Shown here piece by piece: positions 17,178 to 25,896 of a DNA stretch of 64,000 bases (the stretch's first letter is position 1; every line of letters begins with the position of its first letter). The position numbers and the translations under genes are program-made. The stretch comes from Seohaeicola saemankumensis (GTDB lineage: Bacteria > Pseudomonadota > Alphaproteobacteria > Rhodobacterales > Rhodobacteraceae): positions 558,001 through 622,000 of the forward strand of contig NZ_JBHTKR010000001.1 in the NCBI RefSeq assembly GCF_042678485.1. The letters run 5' to 3'. The notes under the pieces are model-generated. The model was not told where the DNA came from. It searched no databases and was given only the letters and a program-made list of their open reading frames with translations.

Positions 17178-18341
17178 ATGTTCACCGCAACGATGAAGTT
17201 CGATCTGGGCGAGGATGTGAACGCCCTGCGCGAGATGGTGCACCGCTGGGCGCAGGAGCGCATCAGGCCGATGGCGGGCCAGATCGACACCAGCAATGAA
17301 TTTCCCGCCGAACTGTGGCGCGAGATGGGCGATCTGGGGCTGCTGGGCATCACGGTGGACGAGGAATTCGGCGGCGCCGGGATGGGCTATCTTGCCCATG
17401 TCATCGCGGTCGAGGAAATCGCCCGCGCCAGCGCCAGCGTCAGCCTGTCCTACGGCGCGCATTCCAACCTTTGCGTCAACCAGATCAAGCTGAACGGCAC
17501 CGAGGCGCAGAAGCGCAAGTATCTGCCCGGCCTGGTCAGCGGCGCGCATGTGGGCGCCCTGGCCATGTCCGAACCGGGGGCTGGCAGCGACGTGGTGTCG
17601 ATGAAGCTGCGCGCCGAGAAGCGCAATGATCACTACCGGCTGAGCGGCAACAAGTACTGGATCACCAATGGCCCCGATGCCGATACGCTGGTTGTCTATG
17701 CCAAGACCGACCCGGATGCGGGATCCAAGGGGATCACGGCCTTCCTGATCGAAAAGACCATGAAGGGGTTTTCCACCAGCAAGCATTTCGACAAGCTGGG
17801 CATGCGCGGATCGAATACCGCCGAGCTGATCTTCGACGATGTGGAAGTGCCCTTCGAGAACGTCCTTGGCGAAGAGGGCAAGGGCGTGCGCGTCCTGATG
17901 TCGGGGCTGGATTACGAACGCGTCGTGCTGTCGGGCATCGGCACCGGCATCATGGCCGCCTGCCTGGACGAGATCATGCCCTATATGGCCGAGCGCCGCC
18001 AGTTCGGCCAAAGCATCGGAAATTTCCAGCTGATGCAGGGCAAGCTGGCAGATATGTACACGGCCATGAACTCGGCCCGCGCCTATGTCTATGAAGTGGC
18101 CAAGGCCTGCGACCGGGGCGAGGTGACGCGCGCCGATGCCGCCGCCTGCGTGCTTTACGCCAGCGAAGAGGCCATGAAAGTGTCGCATCAGGCGGTGCAG
18201 GCGATGGGTGGGGCCGGGTTCCTGGCCGATGCGCCGGTCGCGCGGATCTTCCGCGACGCCAAGCTGATGGAGATCGGGGCCGGCACCTCGGAAATCCGGC
18301 GCATGCTGGTGGGCCGCGAAATGATGGCCGCGATGTCATGA
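17178..18341 (+). CDS. ivd: Isovaleryl-CoA dehydrogenase
   Basis: A 387-residue FAD-dependent acyl-CoA dehydrogenase that oxidises isovaleryl-CoA to 3-methylcrotonyl-CoA in leucine breakdown, passing electrons to ETF. MSEPGAGSDVVSMKL is the dehydrogenase signature. The catalytic Glu is at the position used by isovaleryl-CoA dehydrogenases (LDYERVVLSG, Glu 247), while the C-terminal AGTSEIRRMLVGR lacks the Glu used by most other acyl-CoA dehydrogenases; both points support the specific assignment. ATG 17178 follows GGGGAGG; an in-frame ATG at 17115 lies in the promoter. First gene of the liu operon (liuA equivalent). Confidence 0.93.
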   Translation: MFTATMKFDLGEDVNALREMVHRWAQERIRPMAGQIDTSNEFPAELWREMGDLGLLGITVDEEFGGAGMGYLAHVIAVEEIARASASVSLSYGAHSNLCVNQIKLNGTEAQKRKYLPGLVSGAHVGALAMSEPGAGSDVVSMKLRAEKRNDHYRLSGNKYWITNGPDADTLVVYAKTDPDAGSKGITAFLIEKTMKGFSTSKHFDKLGMRGSNTAELIFDDVEVPFENVLGEEGKGVRVLMSGLDYERVVLSGIGTGIMAACLDEIMPYMAERRQFGQSIGNFQLMQGKLADMYTAMNSARAYVYEVAKACDRGEVTRADAAACVLYASEEAMKVSHQAVQAMGGAGFLADAPVARIFRDAKLMEIGAGTSEIRRMLVGREMMAAMS

Positions 18342-18676
18342 AACTGCCGCCCGTCGTCCTGGCTGTTATCGCGGTTCTGACCGCGGCGGCGGGTACGCTG
18401 GGCTATCTGGCGGGGGCGCGGCAGGCGGAGTTGAGCGAAACGGATGTGATCATGGCCTATGCCAACCGCTATGTCGCCGACCAGGGGCTTGCGCCTGATG
18501 CCATCCGGATGTGCCATGCGGTGCCGGGGATGGATGCGCGCGTCTGGCTGGTTGTCGTCTGCGCCGAGGGGCGTGAGGCGGAGCGCGCCTATTTCGTCGG
18601 GCGCGGCGGCGGGTTGCTGCATGTGGGGCGTCCTGGTGACCGCCCCTTTGCCGCCCCCCTGGCGCCGGAGGCCTGA
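18338..18676 (+). CDS. Small membrane-anchored protein of unknown function in the liu operon
   Basis: A 112-residue protein whose ATG overlaps the ivd stop by four bases (ATGA), so it is coupled to ivd. It has one N-terminal hydrophobic segment (residues 5-27, an uncleaved anchor or signal peptide) followed by a small domain with two Cys (about residues 59 and 75) that could pair if exported. I know no family for it. Its tight position between enzymes of leucine breakdown suggests co-expression, but there is no direct hint of function. Confidence 0.7.
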   Translation: MKLPPVVLAVIAVLTAAAGTLGYLAGARQAELSETDVIMAYANRYVADQGLAPDAIRMCHAVPGMDARVWLVVVCAEGREAERAYFVGRGGGLLHVGRPGDRPFAAPLAPEA

Positions 18677-18680
18677 GCGG

Positions 18681-20246
18681 ATGCTGGAGCATGGACAAAC
18701 CCATGAGGCACTTGTCGCAGGCTTCCGCTGGAACTTGCCCGCGCGGCTGAACATGGCCGCACAGGCCTGCGACGCCTGGGCGGCGCGCGCGCCCAGGCTT
18801 CTGGCCATCCTTGATCTGTCCGATGGTGAGGCGCGGCCCATCAGCTATGGCGAGTTGCGCGGCATGGCCGATGCACTGGCCCATGCGCTTGTCGCGCGCG
18901 GCGTGGCGCGAGGCGACCGGGTGGGCGTGCTGCGCGCGCAATCGGGCTGGACCGCGGCGGCGCATCTGGCGATCTGGAAGCTGGGCGCGGTGTCGATCCC
19001 TCTGTTCAAGCTGTTCGGTCAGGATGCGTTGCGGACCCGGCTGACCGATGCCGGGGCCGGGCTGGTGATCTGCGACGCCGAAGGCGCGGCCCTGCTGGAG
19101 GGTTTCGATCTGGCAACGCTGGTGCCCGAGGATGCCGATCTGCCCATGGCGCTGTTTGAGACCGCCGATACCGGCCCCGAAGATCCGGCGGTGCTGATCT
19201 ATACATCCGGCACGACGGGCGCGCCCAAGGGCGCACTGCATGGCCACCGTATCCTGACCGGGCATCTGCCGGGGGTCGAGATCAGCCATGACCTGTTGGG
19301 CCAGGCCGGCGATTGCCTCTGGACGCCGGCGGATTGGGCCTGGATCGGCGGGCTGTTCGACGTGCTGATGCCGGGGCTGGCGCTGGGCGTGCCGGTGGTG
19401 GCAGCGCGCATGGCCAAGTTCAGCGTGGCCGAATGCCTTGAGGTGATCCGGCGCGGGCAGGTGCGGAACGTGTTCTTTCCGCCGACCGCGCTCAGGATGC
19501 TGAAGGCTGCGGATGCGGCGATCCCTGGTCTGCGCTCCGTGGCCAGCGGGGGAGAGCCGCTGGGGGCCGAGATGCTGGATTGGGGGCAGCGGGCCTTTGG
19601 TCTGACGATCAACGAATTCTACGGGCAGACCGAATGCAACATGGTCGCCTCAAGCTGCGGTGCGCTGTTCGCGCCGCGTCCCGGCTGCATCGGCAAGGCG
19701 GTGCCGGGCTTTGACGTGGCGGTGATCGACGATCAGGGGCAGGCGACGGCGGGCGAGGGCGATATCGCCGTGCGGCGTGGCGCGGCCTCGATGATGCTGG
19801 GCTACTGGAACCGGCCTGACGCGACAGCCGAGAAGTTTCGCGGCGACTGGATGCTGACCGGCGACCGTGGCGTGATCGAGGACGGGTTCATCCGCTTTGT
19901 CGGGCGCGAGGATGATGTGATCACCAGCGCCGGTTACCGCATCGGCCCCTCCGAGATCGAGGATTGCCTGCTGACCCATCCCGCCGTCGCCACCGTGGGC
20001 GTTGTGGGCAAGCCCGACCCGCTCAGGACCGAACTGGTCAAGGCTTACGTGGTGTTGAAACCGGGCCATGCGCCCTCTGCGGAGCTGGCCGAAGCGTTGG
20101 GCGCGCATGTCAAGGCGCGGGTCGCGAAACATGCCTATCCGCGCGAGATCGGATTTCTGGATGCCCTGCCGATGACCGTGACCGGCAAGGTGATCCGCAA
20201 GGAACTCAAGGCCCGCGCCACGCGGGAAAGGGAGAGCGAGACATGA
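18681..20246 (+). CDS. AMP-dependent acyl-CoA synthetase
   Basis: A 521-residue ANL-superfamily ligase that activates a carboxylic acid through an acyl-AMP. The P-loop YTSGTTGAPKGALHGHR is near residue 175, NEFYGQTECNMV near 310 is motif A5, LTGDRGVIEDGFIRFVGREDD holds the ATP-ribose Asp, and PMTVTGKVIRKELK holds the C-terminal catalytic Lys. Size and motifs resemble medium-chain (ACSM-like) or acetate-type synthetases rather than acetoacetyl-CoA synthetase. In this operon it could activate isovalerate or the acetoacetate released by HMG-CoA lyase; that is inference. Its end overlaps the next gene. Confidence 0.88.
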   Translation: MLEHGQTHEALVAGFRWNLPARLNMAAQACDAWAARAPRLLAILDLSDGEARPISYGELRGMADALAHALVARGVARGDRVGVLRAQSGWTAAAHLAIWKLGAVSIPLFKLFGQDALRTRLTDAGAGLVICDAEGAALLEGFDLATLVPEDADLPMALFETADTGPEDPAVLIYTSGTTGAPKGALHGHRILTGHLPGVEISHDLLGQAGDCLWTPADWAWIGGLFDVLMPGLALGVPVVAARMAKFSVAECLEVIRRGQVRNVFFPPTALRMLKAADAAIPGLRSVASGGEPLGAEMLDWGQRAFGLTINEFYGQTECNMVASSCGALFAPRPGCIGKAVPGFDVAVIDDQGQATAGEGDIAVRRGAASMMLGYWNRPDATAEKFRGDWMLTGDRGVIEDGFIRFVGREDDVITSAGYRIGPSEIEDCLLTHPAVATVGVVGKPDPLRTELVKAYVVLKPGHAPSAELAEALGAHVKARVAKHAYPREIGFLDALPMTVTGKVIRKELKARATRERESET

Positions 20247-21847
20247 AACTGACATCCCGGGCGATCGCGTCATCCGAAGCGTTCCAGGCCAATCGCGCCA
20301 CCCATCTGGCGGCGCTGGAGCAGGTGGCCGCCGCGGCGCAGGCCGCGGCTGCGGGCGGCGGTGACAAGGCCCGCGCGCGGCATCTGGAACGGGGCAAGAT
20401 GCTGCCGCGTGACAGGGTGGCGAACCTGCTCGATCCCGGTGCGCCCTTCCTCGAGATCGGGGCGACGGCGGCGCATGACATGTATGACGGTGCGGCCCCC
20501 GGCGCGGGTGTGATCGCGGGTATCGGCCGGGTCCACGGGCTTGAGGTGATGGTCCTGTGCAATGACGCCACCGTGAAGGGTGGCACCTACTATCCGATGA
20601 CGGTCAAGAAACACCTGCGCGCGCAGGAGATCGCCGAGGAGAACCATCTGCCCTGCATCTACCTGGTCGATAGCGGCGGCGCGAACCTGCCCAACCAGGA
20701 CGAGGTGTTCCCCGATCGCGACCATTTCGGGCGCATCTTCTACAATCAGGCGAGGATGAGCGCCAAGGGCATCCCGCAGATCGCGGTCGTCATGGGCTCC
20801 TGCACGGCGGGTGGCGCCTATGTGCCCGCAATGTCCGATGTCACGATCATCGTACGCGACCAGGGCACGATCTTTCTGGCCGGTCCCCCGCTGGTCAAGG
20901 CGGCCACGGGCGAGGTGGTCACCGCCGAGGATCTGGGCGGCGGCGATGTGCACACGCGCCTGTCCGGCGTGGCGGATTACCTGGCCGAGGATGACGGCCA
21001 TGCGCTGGCCCTGGCGCGGCGCGCGGTCAGCCACCTGAACCGCGCCAAGCCTGCGACCGTGCAGTGGCAATCCCCCGAGGATCCCGCCTATGATCCCGAA
21101 GAGATCCTGGGCGTCGTGCCCGGCGATCTGCGCACGCCCTATGATATCCGCGAGGTGATCGCGCGGCTGGTCGACGGAAGCCGCTTCGACGAGTTCAAGC
21201 CACGCTTCGGCGACACGCTGGTGACGGGCTTTGCCCATGTGAAGGGCTGCCCCGTGGGGATCGTGGCCAATAACGGCGTGCTCTTTTCCGAGGCCGCCCA
21301 GAAGGGCGCGCATTTCGTGGAGCTTTGCAGCCAACGCAAGATCCCGCTGGTGTTCCTGCAGAACATCACCGGCTTCATGGTGGGCCGCAAATACGAGAAT
21401 GAGGGCATCGCGCGCCATGGCGCCAAGATGGTGACGGCCGTCGCCTCGACCAATGTGCCGAAGATCACGATGCTGGTGGGCGCCTCCTTCGGGGCCGGCA
21501 ACTACGGCATGGCCGGGCGCGCCTATAGCCCGCGCTTCCTGTGGACCTGGCCCAATTCCCGCATCTCCGTGATGGGCGGCGAACAGGCGGCCGGGGTTCT
21601 GGCCACCGTGCGCCGCGAAGGGATCGAACGCGCGGGCGGCGCATGGTCGGCCGAGCAGGAGGCCGAGTTCAAGCGCCCCACCATCGAGATGTTCGAGCGC
21701 CAGTCCCACCCTCTTTATGCCTCGGCCCGGCTCTGGGATGACGGGATCATCGACCCGCGCCAAAGCCGCGAGGTGCTGTCGCTGTCGCTGTCGGCGGCCC
21801 TTTGCGCGCCCATCGAGGACACGCGCTTCGGCGTGTTCCGGATGTGA
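20243..21847 (+). CDS. liuB: Methylcrotonyl-CoA carboxylase, beta (carboxyltransferase) subunit
   Basis: A 534-residue acyl-CoA carboxyltransferase. LLDPGAPFLEIGA near the N-terminus, GSCTAGGAYVPAMSD and FLQNITGFMVGRKYENEGI are the carboxyltransferase core motifs, and the C-terminus has ASFGAGNYGMAGRAYSPRF and the MGGEQAAGVLATV segment typical of the MCC beta chain. It moves CO2 from carboxybiotin to 3-methylcrotonyl-CoA. The ATG overlaps the synthetase stop (ATGA). It forms a complex with the biotin-carrying alpha subunit at 22363. Confidence 0.95.
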   Translation: MKLTSRAIASSEAFQANRATHLAALEQVAAAAQAAAAGGGDKARARHLERGKMLPRDRVANLLDPGAPFLEIGATAAHDMYDGAAPGAGVIAGIGRVHGLEVMVLCNDATVKGGTYYPMTVKKHLRAQEIAEENHLPCIYLVDSGGANLPNQDEVFPDRDHFGRIFYNQARMSAKGIPQIAVVMGSCTAGGAYVPAMSDVTIIVRDQGTIFLAGPPLVKAATGEVVTAEDLGGGDVHTRLSGVADYLAEDDGHALALARRAVSHLNRAKPATVQWQSPEDPAYDPEEILGVVPGDLRTPYDIREVIARLVDGSRFDEFKPRFGDTLVTGFAHVKGCPVGIVANNGVLFSEAAQKGAHFVELCSQRKIPLVFLQNITGFMVGRKYENEGIARHGAKMVTAVASTNVPKITMLVGASFGAGNYGMAGRAYSPRFLWTWPNSRISVMGGEQAAGVLATVRREGIERAGGAWSAEQEAEFKRPTIEMFERQSHPLYASARLWDDGIIDPRQSREVLSLSLSAALCAPIEDTRFGVFRM

Positions 21848-21849
21848 TC

Positions 21850-22260
21850 ATGACAGAGGCCGACGCCATCGCCCGCTACACAGGGGCCAGCAGTTTCCGC
21901 TTTGGCGATAGCCGGGCGCTGAACGCGCGGATCCTCGATCTGGTGCGACAGGGGCGCAAGACCGTCACCTGTGACGCGGTGCTGAATTTCGCCAGACGCG
22001 GCGATCCCCTGCCGGAACCGGGGCGCGTCGATATCGCGCTCGATTGGGAAGGCGCGCCGATCCTGGCCATCCGCACCGAGGATGTGATGCGGATGCACTT
22101 CGACGCCATGACCGAGGATCTGGTCGCAGCACAGGGCGAATTCCGCGATCTCGCCGACTGGCGGGAAGGCTACCGCGCCTACCTTGCCCGCGCGGGGCTT
22201 TTCGCACCGGATGTCGAGATGCTGGTCGAGCGTTTCACCTGTGTCGAGGTCTTCGCATGA
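21850..22260 (+). CDS. ASCH-domain protein
   Basis: A 136-residue protein starting two bases after the carboxyltransferase stop. The core GRKTVTCDAVLNFARRGDPLPEPG, then EGAPILAIRTEDVM and WREGYRAYLARAG, fits the ASCH fold (PUA-like), which binds RNA or acts on modified nucleosides (some bacterial members are amidohydrolases on N4-acetylcytidine). The family assignment is by pattern only. Its place between the two carboxylase subunits is conspicuous; a role in RNA-level control of the operon is possible but unproven. A GTG at 21844 is an alternative start. Confidence 0.72.
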   Translation: MTEADAIARYTGASSFRFGDSRALNARILDLVRQGRKTVTCDAVLNFARRGDPLPEPGRVDIALDWEGAPILAIRTEDVMRMHFDAMTEDLVAAQGEFRDLADWREGYRAYLARAGLFAPDVEMLVERFTCVEVFA

Positions 22261-22270
22261 CCCGGCCCTG

Positions 22271-22292
22271 TTTCTTCTTGCCCCAAATATCC
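22271..22292 (+). repeat. Dispersed 22-bp repeat, copy 2
   Basis: TTTCTTCTTGCCCCAAATAT and two more bases, starting ten bases after the ASCH-protein stop. It is followed closely by a perfect hairpin, as in the copy at 58463. Confidence 0.65.
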
Positions 22293-22300
22293 CGGGGTGC

Positions 22301-22320
22301 GCGAGGGGCTGGCCCCTCGC
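22301..22320. repeat. Perfect inverted repeat downstream of repeat copy 2
   Basis: GCGAGGGGC and GCCCCTCGC form a perfect 9-bp palindrome around two bases. No T tract follows, so it is not a standard terminator. It sits in the only sizeable gap within the operon (22261-22362) and could act as an RNA processing or stability element. Confidence 0.5.
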
Positions 22321-22362
22321 TTGCGCCGCGCCAGCCCGCACCAGGGCCGAAAAGGAGGACCC

Positions 22363-24324
22363 ATGTTTGACAAGATCCTGATTGCCAACCGCGGCGAGAT
22401 CGCCATCCGGGTGGCGCGCACAGCCCGCGCCATGGGGGTGCGGACGGTCGCGGTCTATTCCGATGCCGATGCCGGTGCGGCCCATGTGGCGGCCTGCGAC
22501 GAGGCCGTGCATATCGGCGGCGCGGCCCCGGCGGACAGTTATCTGCGCGGCGAGCGGATCATCCGGGCGGCCCTCGATACGGGCGCGCAAGGGATCCATC
22601 CGGGCTACGGCTTCCTGTCGGAAAACCCCGATTTCGTGGATGCTGTGGTGGCGGCGGGGCTGGTCTTCATCGGACCCTCGGCCAGCGCGATCCGGGCCAT
22701 GGGCCTCAAGGATGCGGCCAAGGCGCTGATGGAAAAGGCGGGCGTGCCGGTGGTGCCCGGCTATCACGGCAGCAATCAGGACCCCGAGCATCTGGCGGGC
22801 GCCGCCGATGCCATCGGCTATCCGGTGTTGATCAAGGCCGTGGCGGGGGGCGGCGGCAAGGGCATGCGGCTGGTCGAGACGCCGGCCGGTTTTGCCGAGG
22901 CGCTGGAAAGCGCGCGTTCCGAGGCGCGGGGCGCCTTTGGCAACGCGGATGTTCTGGTCGAGAAATACGTGACAAAACCGCGCCATATCGAGGTGCAGGT
23001 CTTTGGTGACGGCACAAGCGCCGTGCATCTGTTCGAGCGCGACTGCTCGCTCCAGCGGCGCCACCAGAAGGTGATCGAGGAAGCACCCGCGCCGGGCATG
23101 ACCGCAGAAGTGCGCGAAGCGATGGGCCGCGCCGCCGTGCGCGCCGCCGAGGCCATCGGCTATAGCGGGGCAGGCACGATCGAGTTCATCGTCGACGGTA
23201 GCCGCGGCCTGCGCCCCGACGGGTTCTGGTTCATGGAGATGAACACGCGCCTGCAGGTGGAACATCCCGTGACCGAAGCCATCACCGGGATCGACCTTGT
23301 CGCCTGGCAATTGCGCGTGGCGGCGGGCGAGTCCCTTCCGGCGCGGCAGGAGGATCTGACGATCCGGGGCCATGCCTTTGAATCGCGGCTCTATGCCGAA
23401 GATGTGCCCAAGGGGTTCCTGCCCGCCACGGGCACGCTGGCGCATCTGGCGTTTCCCGCCGATTGCCGCGCCGACAGCGGTGTGCGCACGGGCGATGCGA
23501 TCAGCCCGTTCTATGATCCGATGATCGCCAAGATCATCACCCACGGGCCGACGCGCGATGTCGCGCTGGCGCGGATGCGCGCGGCCCTTGCCGGTACGCA
23601 GGTGGCGGGGACGGTCACGAACCTTGGTTTTCTGTCCGCGCTCTGCGCCCATGACGGGTTCATCGCCGGCGATGTGGATACCGGCCTGATCGGCCGTGAC
23701 CTCGCGCAACTCGTGGCGGCCCCGGTCGCGCAGCCCGCCGATGTGGCGCTGGCGGCGCTGGCGGCGCTGGGCCTGCTGGACAGCAGACAGGATCGGGGTG
23801 GCTTTGCCCTGTGGTCGCCGCTGGCCTGGCAGGTGACGCTGGAGCATGAGGGCGAGCTGCTGGAGGCGCGGGTCAGCTGCCCGGGGCCCGATGCGCGCTG
23901 TGTGACGCTGGGCGCGGTGCAGGTTCAGGCGCGGCGGCAGGGCGGGCGCTGGCATCTGGAGGGCCAAGTGGCGCCCGACGTGCGCGTCACGGGTGACCTT
24001 GTGACAGTCTTTTCCGGGGCCGGCCTTGGCTTTCGCAGGATTGATCCGCTGGCGCGCGACGCGGCGGCGGCGGGCGATGGCAATCTGATCGAGGCGCCGA
24101 TGCCGGGGCTGGTCAAGGCCGTCTTCGCTCAGGCGGGGCAGGCGGTGCAGGCGGGTGACCGGCTGGCGGTGCTGGAGGCGATGAAGATGGAACATTCCCT
24201 GCTGGCCGCGCGCGATGGCGTGGTGGCCGAGGTGCTGGTGGCTGCGGGCGCCCAGGTCGAGGCCGGTGCCGCGCTGGTGCGGCTGGAAGCCGAGGTTGAG
24301 GCCGCGCAGGGGGCGGGCGCATGA
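22363..24324 (+). CDS. liuD: Methylcrotonyl-CoA carboxylase, alpha (biotin-carrying) subunit
   Basis: A 653-residue biotin-dependent carboxylase. The biotin carboxylase domain runs from FDKILIANRGEIAIR to about residue 450, with the glycine-rich ATP loop AVAGGGGKGMRLV and FMEMNTRLQVEHPVTE. A linker domain follows, and the C-terminal biotinyl domain carries EAMKMEHS with the biotin Lys at residue 608. The ATG follows AAAGGAGG. It carboxylates its biotin for the beta subunit at 20243. The biotin ligase needed for activation is probably birA at 44783. Confidence 0.95.
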   Translation: MFDKILIANRGEIAIRVARTARAMGVRTVAVYSDADAGAAHVAACDEAVHIGGAAPADSYLRGERIIRAALDTGAQGIHPGYGFLSENPDFVDAVVAAGLVFIGPSASAIRAMGLKDAAKALMEKAGVPVVPGYHGSNQDPEHLAGAADAIGYPVLIKAVAGGGGKGMRLVETPAGFAEALESARSEARGAFGNADVLVEKYVTKPRHIEVQVFGDGTSAVHLFERDCSLQRRHQKVIEEAPAPGMTAEVREAMGRAAVRAAEAIGYSGAGTIEFIVDGSRGLRPDGFWFMEMNTRLQVEHPVTEAITGIDLVAWQLRVAAGESLPARQEDLTIRGHAFESRLYAEDVPKGFLPATGTLAHLAFPADCRADSGVRTGDAISPFYDPMIAKIITHGPTRDVALARMRAALAGTQVAGTVTNLGFLSALCAHDGFIAGDVDTGLIGRDLAQLVAAPVAQPADVALAALAALGLLDSRQDRGGFALWSPLAWQVTLEHEGELLEARVSCPGPDARCVTLGAVQVQARRQGGRWHLEGQVAPDVRVTGDLVTVFSGAGLGFRRIDPLARDAAAAGDGNLIEAPMPGLVKAVFAQAGQAVQAGDRLAVLEAMKMEHSLLAARDGVVAEVLVAAGAQVEAGAALVRLEAEVEAAQGAGA

Positions 24325-25007
24325 TCACGCTGCACCATTGCCCGCAAAGCCGGTCGATGCGGGTGCTGTGGCTGCTCAAGGAACTGGGTGTGCCCCATGT
24401 CGTGCAGCTGCGCGCCTTCGACAAGAGCCTGCGCGCGCCGGATTTCCTGACCCTGTCGCCCGCGGGCCGCGTCCCTGCGCTGGAAATCGACGGCGAGCGC
24501 ATGTTCGAAAGTGCCGCCATCATGGAATATATGTGCGAGCGGTTCCCCGAGGCAGAGCTGGGTCGTCTGCCCGGCGATCCGGACCGCATGGCCTGGCTGG
24601 TCTGGCTGCATTTCGCCGAAACCATCAGCCAGCATGTCGCGGCCCTGACCCAGCAGCATATCCTGCTTTACGATGATGCGATGCGCAGCCCCATCGTGAT
24701 GAAGCTGGAAGCCGCGCGGCTGTTGAAATGCTATGCCGCCATCGAGGCCCGGCTGAGCACCCCGGTCGAGAACCGCGATTGCCTGCTGACCAGCGGGTTT
24801 TCGGCCTGTGACATCGCCGTGGGGCAGGCCGTCTATCTGGCGCGGCATTTCGCGAAGACCGACGGGTTTCCCGAGCTTGAGGCCTGGCTGGCCCGGATCA
24901 CGGATCGTGACGGGTTCCGCGCGGCCCTGCCGCAACCCGGCGAGGCGCTGATCTACACGCAAGCCTTCTATCCCGCGTGGGAACAGGCGTCGGGGCCGGT
25001 GCAGTGA
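24321..25007 (+). CDS. Glutathione S-transferase family protein
   Basis: A 228-residue GST starting inside the carboxylase stop (ATGA). The N-terminal thioredoxin fold shows HHCPQSRSMRVLWLLKELG, the cis-Pro GRVPALEIDG and FESAAIMEYM (glutathione gamma-Glu site). The C-terminal helical domain has SACDIAVGQAVYLARHF. The CPQSRS start resembles Ser/Cys-active bacterial GSTs. A GST within the liu operon may handle reactive unsaturated CoA esters or their hydrolysis products such as 3-methylcrotonate; this is inference from location. Confidence 0.88.
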   Translation: MITLHHCPQSRSMRVLWLLKELGVPHVVQLRAFDKSLRAPDFLTLSPAGRVPALEIDGERMFESAAIMEYMCERFPEAELGRLPGDPDRMAWLVWLHFAETISQHVAALTQQHILLYDDAMRSPIVMKLEAARLLKCYAAIEARLSTPVENRDCLLTSGFSACDIAVGQAVYLARHFAKTDGFPELEAWLARITDRDGFRAALPQPGEALIYTQAFYPAWEQASGPVQ

Positions 25008-25027
25008 GTATTTGGGGAACGATGAAA
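25006..25027 (-). repeat. Dispersed 22-bp repeat, copy 3, overlapping a stop codon
   Basis: GAGTATTTGGGGAACGATG and three more bases. Its first two bases are the last two of the GST stop codon, and the AAAGGG at its right end provides the ribosome binding site of the next gene. Confidence 0.6.
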
Positions 25028-25038
25028 GGGCGGTGCTG

Positions 25039-25896
25039 ATGGGCGAATATGTCGAGATTTTCGAGGTCGGGCCGCGCGACGGGTTGCAGAATGAAAAGCG
25101 CGCCATTCCGGTGGCCGAGAAGATCGCCCTGGTCGATTGCCTGAGCGGCGCGGGCTTCCGCCGGATCGAGGTGGCCAGCTTTGTCAGCCCCAAATGGGTG
25201 CCCCAGATGGCTGACAGCGGCGCGGTGCTGGCGGGCATCCGGCGCGCGCCCGGGGTGCGCTATGCGGCGCTGACGCCCAACATGAAGGGGCTGGAGGCGG
25301 CGCTTGCGGCGCGGGCCGATGAGGTGGCGATCTTCGGCGCGGCCTCGGAGGGGTTTTCACGGGCGAATATCAATGCCAGCATCGCCGAAAGCCTTGAGCG
25401 GTTCGCCCCTGTGGCCCAGGCTGCGCGGGCGGCGGGTTTGCCGGTGCGCGGCTATGTCTCCTGCGTGACCGATTGCCCCTATGACGGCCCGGTGGCGCCG
25501 GCGCAGGTGGCGCGGGTCGCGGCGGCGCTGCGCGACATGGGCTGCTACGAGATCAGCCTGGGCGACACCATCGGGCAGGGACGGCCCGAGACGATCGACG
25601 CCATGCTGGCGGCGGTGCTGGACGAGCTGCCTGCCGGGCAACTGGCCGGGCATTACCACGATACGGCGGGGCGCGCGCTGGAGAATATCGAGGTCTCGCT
25701 GGCGCGCGGGTTGCGGGTCTTCGATGCGGCCGTGGGCGGCCTTGGCGGTTGCCCCTATGCGCCGGGTGCCGCGGGCAATGTGGCGACGGAAGCGGTGCAG
25801 GCGCGGCTGACCGCGCTGGGCTATCAGACGGGGCTGGATGCGGCGGTACTGGACAGGGCCGCGGCGATGGCGCGGGCGATGAGGGGGCAGCAATGA
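25039..25896 (+). CDS. liuE: Hydroxymethylglutaryl-CoA lyase
   Basis: A 285-residue HMG-CoA lyase that splits HMG-CoA to acetoacetate and acetyl-CoA, the last step of leucine breakdown. VEIFEVGPRDGLQNE at the N-terminus carries the metal Asp and catalytic Arg, ASFVSPKWVPQMAD follows, and GGLGGCPYAPGAAGN holds the catalytic Cys (residue 238) and His/Asn metal site context. ATG 25039 fits the family start and follows AAAGGG; an upstream ATG at 25012 lies in the repeat. Confidence 0.95.
   Translation: MGEYVEIFEVGPRDGLQNEKRAIPVAEKIALVDCLSGAGFRRIEVASFVSPKWVPQMADSGAVLAGIRRAPGVRYAALTPNMKGLEAALAARADEVAIFGAASEGFSRANINASIAESLERFAPVAQAARAAGLPVRGYVSCVTDCPYDGPVAPAQVARVAAALRDMGCYEISLGDTIGQGRPETIDAMLAAVLDELPAGQLAGHYHDTAGRALENIEVSLARGLRVFDAAVGGLGGCPYAPGAAGNVATEAVQARLTALGYQTGLDAAVLDRAAAMARAMRGQQ

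Noticed and set aside
21715..24195. An 826-codon minus-strand frame across the carboxylase alpha gene
   Set aside because: Antisense of a well-conserved enzyme; composition is typical of shadow frames.
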